NCBI RefSeq assembly: GCF_036320965.1
Contig: NC_092248.1
Location: forward strand, 21,116,552-21,180,551
Origin: Panulirus ornatus
Taxonomy: Eukaryota > Arthropoda > Malacostraca > Decapoda > Palinuridae
Reading direction: 5' to 3'
DNA: 64,000 nucleotides
Part shown: one piece after another, positions 23,195 to 33,934 of the stretch
Layout of the letters: each line of letters starts with the position of its first letter
Numbering within the stretch: the stretch's first letter is position 1
Position numbers and translations under genes: made by a program
Notes under the pieces: generated by a model
The model's input: the letters and a program-made list of their open reading frames with translations, nothing else
Told to the model about the DNA's origin: nothing
Database searches by the model: none

Positions 23195-23480
23195 TAATGG
23201 AGCATAGGGGACTGACAATGCTGATACTGGGGCGGACAATGCTGACACTGAGGCGGACAATGCTGACACTGAGGCGGACAATGCTGACACTGCAGAAAAC
23301 ATAGCTGACACTACGAAAAACAATCTGACACTGGCGACATATCTGACACTTGGGAAGACAATGCTGACACTAGGGTGAACAATGCTGACACTGGAGAGGA
23401 CCACACTGATACTGGAAAGGACACTGCTGTCACTGGAGAGGACAATGCTGACACTATGGATGAAAAATCTGACACCCGCC
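23195..23480. repeat. 21-bp minisatellite, about 13 copies
   Basis: The unit is GCGGACAATGCTGACACTGA plus G, progressively diverged to the right (ATGCTGACACTAGGGTGAAC, ACTGGAGAGGACC). The core GCTGACACTGAGG is the same as in a variant of the 27-bp unit 1.4 kb to the left. Confidence 0.9.
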
Positions 23481-23841
23481 TAAAGAAGGGTATCAGAGGC
23501 AAGTCAGGAAAACAAACTTCATAAACAGACGAGATAAAATCCTGAGCCTTGAAGCACTGGAGGAGAATACCTTAATACCGGGGATTACCTCCAGCACACA
23601 CGCATGACTCAAGCCCTTGATGGAATAACAACAGATTTACGAAGTCCCAGTTCTTACAAGAACCAAACAACACCATAATACATGGGTGTATGTATGTATG
23701 ATTACTACATGAGCGATACAGGAAGAGAGTCTTCCACTCGTAGTGCCCCGCTTCTTAACTCTAAATACAATGTGTACCGAGTCATAATTCCCGTGATCTT
23801 TCACTTGCCATGTAACCTCATGCATGCAGAGTCTGGGACCA

Positions 23842-23884
<43 letters not shown>
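23481..23884. other. Single-copy spacer ending in (AT)n
   Basis: About 360 bp without a supported gene, then a short (AT)n (23846-23884) that abuts a SINE-2 3' end. Confidence 0.5.
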
Positions 23885-23888
<4 letters not shown>

Positions 23889-24157
23889 CAACTATTCGAA
23901 ATACTAAGTACTCGAATACCCTTCGTCTCACAATGGTGAGCAACGGGGTCTATACCGGTTGTTTCCGAATAGACGCACATAGCCAGCTGATAGCGTTTTA
24001 CCGAACCTAACTGTACAACGCGGAGGTATATGAATACGAATAAAGTGCATATGAACGCGCACCTTCATAGAACATACAAACCTCCGACAGCCAGGATCGA
24101 ACCCGGGACCCCTGTGCAAGAGGCAGGCATGCTAACCGCTAGGCTATGGGACTGTAT
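23885..24157 (-). mobile_element. tRNA-derived SINE-2 copy a, full length
   Basis: On the minus strand the head carries a canonical A box (TAGCCTAGCGGTTAGCATG, near 24128-24146) and B box (GGTTCGATCC, 24094-24103) with the CCCGGG before it, as in a tRNA-derived pol III promoter. The body continues TGGCTGTCGGAGGTTTGTAT, CATATACCTCCGCGTTGTAC, GGTTCGGTAAAACGCTATCA, GCTGGCTATGTGCGTC and a 3' part with GACCCCGTTGCTCACC and GAGTACTTAGTATTTCGAAT. It is about 275 bp with no ORF. Confidence 0.88.
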
Positions 24158-24375
24158 AAATAGGACTGTATAATATTATACAGTTCCATAGCCTAGCGGT
24201 TAGCATGCCTGGCTCATGCACAGGGGTCCCGGGTTCGATCCTGGCTGTTGGAGGTTTGTATGTTCTATGAAGGTGCGCGTTCATATGCACTTTATTCGTA
24301 TTCATATACCTCCGCGTTGTACAGTTAGGTTCGGTAAAACGCTATCAGCTGGCTATGTGCGTCTGTTCGGAAACA

Positions 24376-24380
<5 letters not shown>
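23950..24380. repeat. Large inverted repeat formed by two SINE-2 copies
   Basis: Arms of about 200 bp (23960-24157 and 24184-24380) are near-identical reverse complements. The centre contains the perfect 20-bp palindrome ACTGTATAATATTATACAGT (about 24165-24184). The loop is shorter than 30 bp, so a cruciform or hairpin is possible. Confidence 0.9.
24184..24380 (+). mobile_element. SINE-2 copy b, 3'-truncated, head-to-head with copy a
   Basis: The plus-strand head has the A box CCTAGCGGTTAGCATG and B box GGTTCGATCC, then the shared body to GGAAACAACCGA, where (AT)n takes over. It lacks the last 80 bp or so of the family. Confidence 0.88.
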
Positions 24381-24411
<31 letters not shown>

Positions 24412-24835
24412 TATCTATTTATTCATTTCTTTATTTAACTAATTCTGTCGCTGCCTCCCGCGTTAGCAAGGAAACAGACGAAAGAATGGCCCAACCCACC
24501 CACATACACGTGTATATACATACACGTCCACACACGCACATATACATACCTATACATCTCAACGTATACATACACATACACACACAGACATATACATATA
24601 TACACATGTACATAGTTCATACTGTCTGCCTTTATTTATTCCCATCGCCACCTCGCCACACATGGAATAACAACCCCCTCCCCCCTCATGTGTGCGGGGT
24701 AGCGCTAGGAAAAGACAACAAAAGCCCCATTCGTTCACACTCAGTCTCTATCTGTCATGTAATAATGCACCGAAACCACAGCTCCCTTTCCATATCCAGG
24801 CCCTACACAACTTTCCATGGTTTGCCCCAGACGCT

Positions 24836-25913
24836 TCATATGCCCTGGTTCAATCCATTGACAGCACGTCGACCCCGATATACCACATCGTTCCAATTCA
24901 CTCTATTCCTTGCACGCCTTTCACCCTCCTGCACGTTCAGGCCCCGATCACTCAAAATCTTTTTCGCTCCATCTTTCCACCTCCAATTTGGTCTCCCACT
25001 TCTCCTCGTTCCCTCCACCTGACACATACATCCTCTTGGTCAATCTTTCCTCACTCATTATTTCCATGTGACAAAACCATTCCAAAACACCCTCTTCTGC
25101 TCTCTAAACCACACTCTTTTTATTACCACACATCTCTCTTACCCTACAACCACTTACTCGATCAAACCACCTCACACCACATATTCTCCTCAAACATCTC
25201 ATTTCCGGCACATCCACCTTCCTCCGCACAACTCTATCTATAGCCCACGCCTCGCAACCATATACCATTGTTGGAACCACTATTCCTTCAAACATACCCA
25301 TTTTTGCTTACCGAGATAATGTTCTCGACTTCCACACATTCTTCAACGCTACCAGAGCTTTCGCCCCCTCCCCCATCCCTATGATTCACTTCCGCTTCCA
25401 TGGTTCCATCCGCTGCTAAATACACTCGCAGATATCAAAAACACTTCACTTCCTCCAGTTTTTCTTGATTCAAACTTACCTACCAATTGACTTGTCCCTC
25501 AACCCTACTGTACCTAATAAACTTGCTTTTATTCACATTTACTCTCACCTTTCTTCTTTCACACACTTTACCAAACTCAGTCACTAGCTTCTGCAGTTTC
25601 TCACACGAAACAGCCACCAGCGCTGTATCATCAGCGAACAACAACTGACTCATTTCCCAAGCTCCCTCATCCACAACAGACTGCATACTTGCCCCTCTTT
25701 CCAAAACTCTTGCATTCACCTCCCTAACAATCCCATCCATAAGCAAATTAAACAACCATGAGACATCACATACCCCTGCCGCAAACCAACATTCACTGAG
25801 AACGAATCACTTTCCTCTCTTCCTACACGTACACATGCCTCACATCCTTGATAAAAACTTTTCACTGCTTCTAACAACCTGCCTCCCACACTATATATCA
25901 TTAATACCTCCAC
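24836..25913 (-). pseudogene. LINE L8 reverse transcriptase, frameshifted
   Basis: Fragments carry GLRQGYVMSH, QLLFADDTALVAV (Asp-Asp intact), [41 protein letters not shown] and RNRVNWNDVVYRGRRAVNGL. At least four indels separate them, including one in the SPWLFNLF motif (AACCATGAGACATC lacks one base of CCATGGAGACATC). Confidence 0.85.
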
Positions 25914-25945
25914 AGAGCATCTCTATCAACTCTATCATATGCATT

Positions 25946-26768
25946 CTACAGATCCATAAATGCTACATACAAATCCATTTGCTTTTCTAAGCATTTCTCA
26001 CATACATTCTTCGAAGCAAACACCTGATCCACAAATCTTCTACCACTTCTGAAACCACACTGCTCTTCCCCAATCTGATGCTCCGTACATGCCTTCACCC
26101 TCTCAATCAATACCCCCACATTTAATTTCCCAGTAATACTCAAAAAACTTATACCTTTGTAATTTGAGCACTCACTTTTATCCCCTTTGCCTTTGTACAA
26201 TGGCACTATGCAAGCATTCCGCCAAACCTCAGGCACCTCACCATGAGTCATACATACATTAAATAACCTTACCAACCAGTCAACAATACAGTCACCCCCT
26301 TTTTTTAATGAATTCCACTGCAATACCATCCATACCCGCTGCCTTGCCGGCATTCATCTTCCCCAAAGCTTTTACTACCTCTTCTCTGTTTACCAAATCA
26401 TTCTCCCTAACCCTCTCACTCTGCACACCACCTCGACCACAACACCCTATATCTGCCACTCTATCATCAAACACATTCAACAAACCTTCAAAATAATCGC
26501 TCCATCTCCTTCTCACATCACCACTACTTGTTATTACCTCCCCATTAGCCCCCTTCACTGAAGTTCCCATTTGTTCCTTTGTCTTACGCACTTTACTTGC
26601 CTCCTTCCAAAACATCTTTTTATTCTCCCTAAAATTTAATGATACTCTCTCACCCAAACTCTCATTTGCCCTCTTTTTCACCTCTTGCACCTTTCTCTTA
26701 ACCTCCTGCCTCTTTCTTTTATACATATCCCACTCATTTGCATTATTTCCCCACAAAAAATCGTCCAA
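25946..26768 (-). pseudogene. LINE L8 linker and RT N-terminus
   Basis: Two overlapping frames: 26292-26768 (basic linker, ending KMNAGKAAGMDGIAVEF) and 25946-26353 (FNVCMTHGEVPEVWRNACIV, YKGKGDKSECSNYKGISFLS, GFRSGRRFVDQVFASKN, LYVAFMDL). An extra T in the poly(T) near 26302 causes the frame change. Confidence 0.85.
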
Positions 26769-27148
26769 ATGCCTCTCTCTTCTCTTTCACTCACTACCCT
26801 TTCTAACCTGCCCACCTCCCACGCTTCTCATGCCACAAGCATCTTTTTCACAAGCCATCACTGCTTCCCTAAATACATCCAATTCCTCCCCCACTCCCCT
26901 TACGTCCTTTGTTCTCACCCTTTTCCTTTCTGTACTCTGATTTCCTAGTACTTCCTCACACAAGTCTCCTTCCCAAGCTCACTTACTCTCACCACTCTCT
27001 TCACCCCAACATTCTCTCTTCTTTTTTGAAAACCTCTACAAATCTTCACCTTCGCCTCCACAAGATAATGATCAGACATCCCTCCAGTTGCACCTCTCAG
27101 CACATTAAAATCCAAAAGTCTCTCTTTCGCGTGCCTATCAATTAACAG

Positions 27149-27778
27149 TTAATCCAATAACGCTCTCTGGCCCTCTCTCCTACTTACATACGTATACTTA
27201 TGTATATCTCTCTTTTTAAACCAGGTATTGCCAATCACCAGTCCTTTTTCAGCATATAAATCTACAAGCTCTTTACCATTTCCATTTACAACACTGAACA
27301 CCCCATGTACACCAATTATTCCCTCAACTGCCACATTACTCACCTTTCCATTCAAATTACCCATCACTATAACCCAGTCTTGTGCATCAAAACTACGAAC
27401 ACATTCACTCAGCTGTCCCCAAAACACTTTCCTCTCATGATTTTTCTTCTAATGCCCAGGTGCATATGCACCAATAATCACACATCTCTCTCCATCCACT
27501 TTCAGTTTTACCCATATCAATCTAGAGTTTACTGTCTTACACTCTATCAAATACTCCCACCACTCCTGTTTCAGGAGTAGTGCTACTCCTTCCCTTGCTC
27601 TTGTTCTCTCACTAACCCCTGACTTTACTCCCAAGACATTCCCAAACCACTCTTCCCCTTTACCCTTGAGCTTCGTTTCACTCAAAGCCAGAACATCCAG
27701 GTTCATTTCTTCAAACATACTACCTATCTCTCCTTTTTTCTCATCTTGGTTACATCCACACACATTCAGACACCCCAA
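27149..27778 (-). pseudogene. LINE L8 endonuclease, one frameshift
   Basis: The N-terminal part (27449-27778) reads [49 protein letters not shown]. The second part (27149-27427) reads VIVMGNLNGKVSNVAVEG, KYTYVSRREGQRALLD. The GDLN aspartate is changed to Asn (GNLN). The frame breaks between the parts (CTAATGCCCAGG) and again before DYVLIDRR. Confidence 0.85.
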
Positions 27779-27951
27779 TCGGAGCCTTCGAGATGGATGA
27801 GCACTCCCCGCGTGACTCCTTCTTCTGTTTCTCCTTTTAGAAAGTTAAAATACGAGGGGAGGGTTTCCAGCCCCCCGCTCCCGTCCCCTTTAGTCGCCTT
27901 CTACGACACGTTAGGAATGCGTTGGAAGTATTCTTTCTCCCTTATCCCCAG

Positions 27952-29133
<1,182 letters not shown>

Positions 29134-29203
<70 letters not shown>
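29134..29203. repeat. (AT)n between L9 and SINE-2
   Basis: Pure (TA)n joins the truncated 5' end of L9 to a truncated SINE-2 body. Confidence 0.95.
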
Positions 29204-29207
<4 letters not shown>

Positions 29208-29292
29208 TACAAACCTCCAACAGCCAGGATCAAACCCGGGACCCTTGTGCAACAGACGGGAATTCTAACCGCTAGGCTATGGGCCTGCCTAA
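29204..29292 (-). mobile_element. SINE-2 copy c, head only
   Basis: Minus-strand head with A box (TAGCCTAGCGGTTAGAATT) and a B box with one change (GGTTTGATCC). The body is cut by (AT)n. Confidence 0.85.
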
Positions 29293-29573
29293 TAGGAAAT
29301 AACTATTCGAATACTAAGTACTCGAATACCCTTCGTCTCACGTTGGTGAGCAACGGGGTCTACACCGGTCATTTTCCCAACAGGCGCACATAGCCAGGAG
29401 ATAGCATTTTACCGAACCTAACTGTACATCGCGGAGGTATATGAATACGGACATAGTGTATAGAAACGCGCACCTTCATAGAACATACAAACCTCCAACA
29501 GCCTGGATCGAACCCGGGACCCCTGTGCAAGAGGCGGGAATGCTAACCGCTAGGCTATGGGCCTGGCTAATAG
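29293..29573 (-). mobile_element. SINE-2 copy d, full length
   Basis: A complete element of about 280 bp with B box GGTTCGATCC (near 29506) and A box region CTAGCGGTTAGCATTCC. The 3' part includes GACCCCGTTGCTCACCAACG and GAGTACTTAGTATTCGAATA. It joins copies c and e through the same TAATAGGAAATAACT junction. Confidence 0.88.
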
Positions 29574-29752
29574 GAAATAACTAGAATACAACGTACTCGA
29601 ATACCCTTCGTCTCACGTTGGTGAGCAACGGGGTCTACACCGGTCATTTCCCAACAGGCGCACATAGCCAGCAGATAGTATTTTACCGAACCTAACTGTA
29701 CAACGCGGAGGTATATGAATACGAACATAGTGCACTGAAACGCGCACCAGCA
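29574..29752 (-). mobile_element. SINE-2 copy e, head missing
   Basis: Minus-strand 3' two-thirds of the element, ending at ACGCGCACC, where copies a and d continue with TTCATAGAAC. The tRNA-like head is absent. Confidence 0.85.
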
Positions 29753-30078
29753 CCAAGCTAGGTAGCATCCTTTTCTCTTGCCCATAACTTGTATGTTTGT
29801 AACCAGTGTATTGCACTGCATTTATTTCTTATACATCTCGCCCGTTTGTAAAGCGTAATAGAATTATTACCATTATTATTACTGTCTGTAGAGGAAGAGA
29901 TTTATTTGAAGACTTTCTTGGATCATGATAACGTAACTTTTTGTGACCTGTAGAAAATCTATTTCTTTTTCCATTATGTTTCATTTAATATATAGTTTTA
30001 ATCCCGGCGTTAACTTCATCCTTAACTTATAGCACCGTTAACCGTGTTGCGTAACTATATCTATTTTCTATTTATTAT
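29753..30078. other. Single-copy spacer, AT-rich
   Basis: About 325 bp, no supported gene; a short ATT-rich patch near 29868. Confidence 0.5.
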
Positions 30079-30468
30079 AATTTGTCGCTGTCTCCCGCGT
30101 TAGCGAGGTAGCGCAAGGAAACAGACGAAAGATTGGCCCAACCCACCCACACACACATGTATATACATGAACGCCCGTACACTCACATATACATTTCAAC
30201 GTATGCATACGTATACATACACAGACATATACATATATACACATGCAAATATTCATACATGCTGCCTTCATCCATTCCCACCGCCACCCCGCCACACATG
30301 AAATGACAACGCCCTTCCCCGCGTGCGCGCGAGGTGGGCTAGGAAAGGACAACAAAGGCCACATTCGTTCACACTCAGACTCTAGCTATCATGTGTAATG
30401 CACTGAAACCACAGCTCCCTTTCCACCTCCAGGCCCCACAAAACTTCCCATGGTTCACCTCAGACGCT

Positions 30469-30981
30469 TCACATGCCCTGGTTCAATCCACTGACAGCAC
30501 GGCGACCCCAGTATACCACATCGTTCCAATTCACTCTATTCTTTGCACGCCTTTCGCCCTCCTGTATGTTCAGGCCCCGATCGCTCAAATTCTTTTTCAC
30601 ACCATCCTTCCACCTCCAATTTGGTCTTCCACTTCTCCTCGTTCCCTCCACCTCTGACACATATATCCTCTTGGTCAATCTTTCCTCACTCATTCTCTCC
30701 ATGTGACCAAACAATTTCAATACATCCTCTTCTGCTCTCTCAACCACACTCATTTTATCACCACGCATCTCTCTTACCTTTTCATTACTTACTCGATCAA
30801 ACCACTTCAAACCACATATTGTCCTCAAACATCTCATTTCCACCACATCCATCCTTATCCGCACAACTCTATCTATCGCCCATGCCACACAACCATATAA
30901 CATTGCTGGAAACACCTTTCCTTCAAACATACCCATTTTTGCTTTCCGAGATAATGTTCTCGCCTTCCATACATTCTTCAA
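30469..30981 (-). pseudogene. LINE L10 C-terminal region with full subfamily B end
   Basis: A 170-codon frame from MKNVWKARTLSRKAKMGMFE through [34 protein letters not shown] and RNRVNWNDVVYWGRRAVSGL to NQGM-stop. It shows the native C-terminus beyond the position where subfamily A stops. Confidence 0.85.
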
Positions 30982-31239
30982 CGCCCTCAGAACCTTCGCC
31001 CTCTCCCCACCTTCTGACTCACTTCCACTTCCATGGTTCCATCCGCTACCAAATCCACTCCCAGATATCTAAAACAATTCACATCCTACAGTTTTTCTCC
31101 ACTCAAACAGGCTGCATACTTGCCCCTCTCTCCAAAACTCTTGCATTCACCTCCCTAACAACCCCATCCATAAACAAATTAAATAACCATGGAGACATCA
31201 TGCCCCAATCACTTTCCTCTCTTCTACTCGTATACATGC

Positions 31240-32014
31240 CTAACATTCTCGATAAAAGCTTTTCACTGCTTCTAGCAACTTACCTCCCACACCATATACT
31301 CTTAATACCTTCCACAGAGCATCTCTATCAACTCTATCATATGCCTTCTCCAGATCCATAAATGCTACATACAAATCCATCTGCTTTTCTATGTATTTCT
31401 CGCATACATTCTTCAAAGCAAACACCTAAGCCACACACCCTCTACCAGTTCTGAAACCACACTGCTCCTCCCCAATCTGATGCTCTGTATATTCCTAGAC
31501 CCTCTCAATCAATACCCTTCCATATAATGTACCAGGAATACTCAACAAACTTATACCTCTGTAATTTGAGCACTCACCTTTATCCCATTTGCCTTTGTAC
31601 AATGGCACTATGCATGCATTCCACTAATCCTCAGGCACTTCACCATGAACCATACATATACTAAATATCCTCACCATCCAGTCAACAACACAGGTCACAC
31701 CCTTTATAAACAAATTCCACAGCAATACCATCCAAACCCGCCGCCATGCCGGCTTTCGTCTTCCGCAAAAGCTCTCACTACCTCTTCTCTGTTTACCAAA
31801 TCATTCTACCTGACCCTCTCACTTCGCACACCATCTCGACCAAATACCCTATATCTGCCACTCTATCATCTAACACATTCAACAAACCTTCAAAATACTC
31901 ACTCCATCTCCTCACATCTCTATTACTTGTTATCACCTCCCCATTAGCCCCCTTCACCGATGTTCCCATTTGTTCTCTTGTCGTACGCACTTTATTTACC
32001 TCCTTCCAAAACAT
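31240..32014 (-). pseudogene. LINE L10 RT fingers and linker remnants
   Basis: Fragments 31240-31425 (MFALKNVCEKYIEKQMDLYV, AFMDLEKAYDRVD) and 31793-32014 (FWKEVNKVRTTREQMGTSVK, SEYFEGLLNVLDDRVADIG) are separated by frameshifts and stops. Confidence 0.8.
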
Positions 32015-32015
32015 C

Positions 32016-32239
32016 TTTATTGCAGGTTTGTTAATTGATATATTTTGGAGCTACTTGTATCCGAAGCAATAAGATTCATCGTTCCATCTTGTTCATTTCA
32101 CAGCAATATACTTTGATTACAACCGCCGAAGTCACACAGAATGTGTATAGAAATGAACGACGAAACGTAGCCTCAAGCTTTTGGCTTCCCCGTCTGACGT
32201 ATAAATATTCCTTGTTTCACGTAAATGGTAAACTGTCCT
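32016..32239. other. Single-copy spacer
   Basis: About 220 bp between L10 and the 37-bp minisatellite; nothing recognised. Confidence 0.5.
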
Positions 32240-32830
32240 GGTGTCCTACCCCGTCAACTGCCATACTGGTCGGTCCACTGCCCTACCTCGTCAACTGCCA
32301 TACTGGCTGGCCCAGTCCTACCCCGTCAACTGTCATACTGGTCGGTCCACTGCCCTACCCCGTCAACTGCCATACTGGTTGGTCCACTGCCCTACCCCGT
32401 CAACTGCCATACTGGCTGGTCCACTGGCCTACCCCGTCAACTGCCATACTGGCCGGTTCACTGCCCTTCCCAGTCAACTGCCATACTGGCTGGTCCACTG
32501 GCCTACCCCGTCAACTGCCATACTGGCCGGTCCACTGCCCTACCCCGTCAACTACCATACTGGCTGGTTCAGTCCTACCCCGTCAACTGTCATACTGGTC
32601 GGTCCACTGCCCTACCCCGTCAACTACCATACTGGCTGGTCCACTGCCCTACCCCGTCAACTGCCATACTGGCCGGTCCACTGCCCTACCCCGTCAACTG
32701 CCATACTGGTTGGTCCACTGCCCTACCCCGTCAACTGCCATACTGGCCGGTTCACTGCCCTACCCCGTCAACTGCCATACTGGCCGGTTCACTGCCCTTC
32801 CCAGTCAACTGCCATACTGGGCAGCCCTTT
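32240..32830. repeat. 37-bp minisatellite, about 16 copies
   Basis: The unit is GTCAACTGCCATACTGGCTG plus GTCCACTGCCCTACCCC, with variants GGTCGG, GGCCGG and GGTTGG, and shorter units with CCCAGTCCTACCCC. The plus strand has no stop triplet in the unit, so all three forward frames are open (the longest spans 32035-33084). The period of 37 is not a codon multiple, which argues against selection for a protein. Confidence 0.95.
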
Positions 32831-33116
32831 TACCTGACCATGATGCCCACTACATCGTCATCATCCCTTTTCTTCCTTGCCACAGAATCCCTCACCCCCA
32901 TCAGTCCAAAGTCTCACCCATTCCCCTCCACCACCTATATAAGGTCTGTCTTCCCTCACCCTACCTAACTAGGGGTCTCCCCTTTTCCCTCAACAACTTG
33001 TGTCTCTGTATTGAGCGCTTCCAGACTGGTGGCGTAAGAGGGAGGGAAGATAATCCTGCTTGCCCGATATTGCACCTTCTCTAGGAGCCCCAACTGTCTA
33101 GTGGCACGTACTCCAT

Positions 33117-33173
<57 letters not shown>

Positions 33174-33934
33174 CAGTGTGTGAGTAAATATGTGCGCGTT
33201 CAAGTTTGTCCCTAATTACCTAATTCTAATTACCCATATGTAGTGAACGGGGAGGGAGTTCTACGCTCATGGACACCACACCACACCCCCTTCCCCTCCC
33301 TCCCAATCTCTTGAACTTCCTCTAAAACCAAACAATTATTTAAATTTCTGTAGACTACCAACAGTCACAACTATATCACTTAGTTTACCCCAGACCTCCG
33401 TCACCTTACCACTGAAAGTGAAAATAAAATAGCACCTCCATGTCTTTCATAACAAGTTCTTCTGTTCCCTTTCTCTCTTGGTATGACCTTTAGCTGTACT
33501 GTCATTGCGTACTGAAGATAAAAAAAAAAATCGTACACTGTCGACATCATCAAATTACTTCGACGTTTGAAGGTTATCAGGTCAGCCCTCACAATCATTC
33601 AAGCCACAGTTCAAATTTCGGCAGAAAGACTTATTTTTTCCCCATACTCTGCGCATACTAGATTTATCATCCGGCCATTTATGGTTATTCTTTAGCCTTC
33701 TTTTCTTTTCTCTTTAGAAAGGTGAGGGGGTTTAAGGCCAATGGGCCATTTTTATGACAATATTCGCGATAAAAGGCAAGATCAATCTTTTCCTTAAACC
33801 TAACATAACGCCTGTGATAAGTCTGTCAAGGCCATTTCTTAGCCATCTGGAGTCGAAGCACCATCTTTGTCATTGTCTTATCTCGAGTGATGTGGGTGAA
33901 ACACACCACAGACTTACCAGCAAGGACCACCTTC
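32831..33934. other. Single-copy sequence with a (GT)n tract
   Basis: Holds (GT)n at about 33119-33171. The rest has no supported gene. The stretch 33180-33600 (CCTAATTACCTAATTCTAAT, GGGAGGGAGTTCTACGCTCA, GGTTATCAGGTCAGCCCTCA) has the feel of an old dispersed repeat, but I see only one copy here. Confidence 0.45.

Larger units (their letters stand above)
30079..32015 (-). mobile_element. RTE LINE copy L10, subfamily B, with deletion of the RT active site
   Basis: It starts at the stem-loop (30083-30120), has the long 3' UTR, then RT and linker, and is cut in the linker at AAAACATCTTTATT (32015). Near 31105 the sequence jumps from GTTTTTCTCCACTCAAA to CAGGCTGCATACTTGCC, losing about 230 bp that include FADD. 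The copy is dead. Confidence 0.92.

Noticed and set aside
24184..24260. A tRNA gene with A and B boxes
   Set aside because: The same sequence recurs with a long SINE body, and the cloverleaf is not complete; it is the SINE-2 head.
32035..33084. 349-codon plus-strand frame over the 37-bp repeat
   Set aside because: All three frames are open because the unit lacks stops; the period is not a codon multiple, so there is no sign of protein selection.
33180..33600. A dispersed repeat suggested by composition
   Set aside because: Only one copy is visible in this window, so it cannot be supported from the sequence alone.
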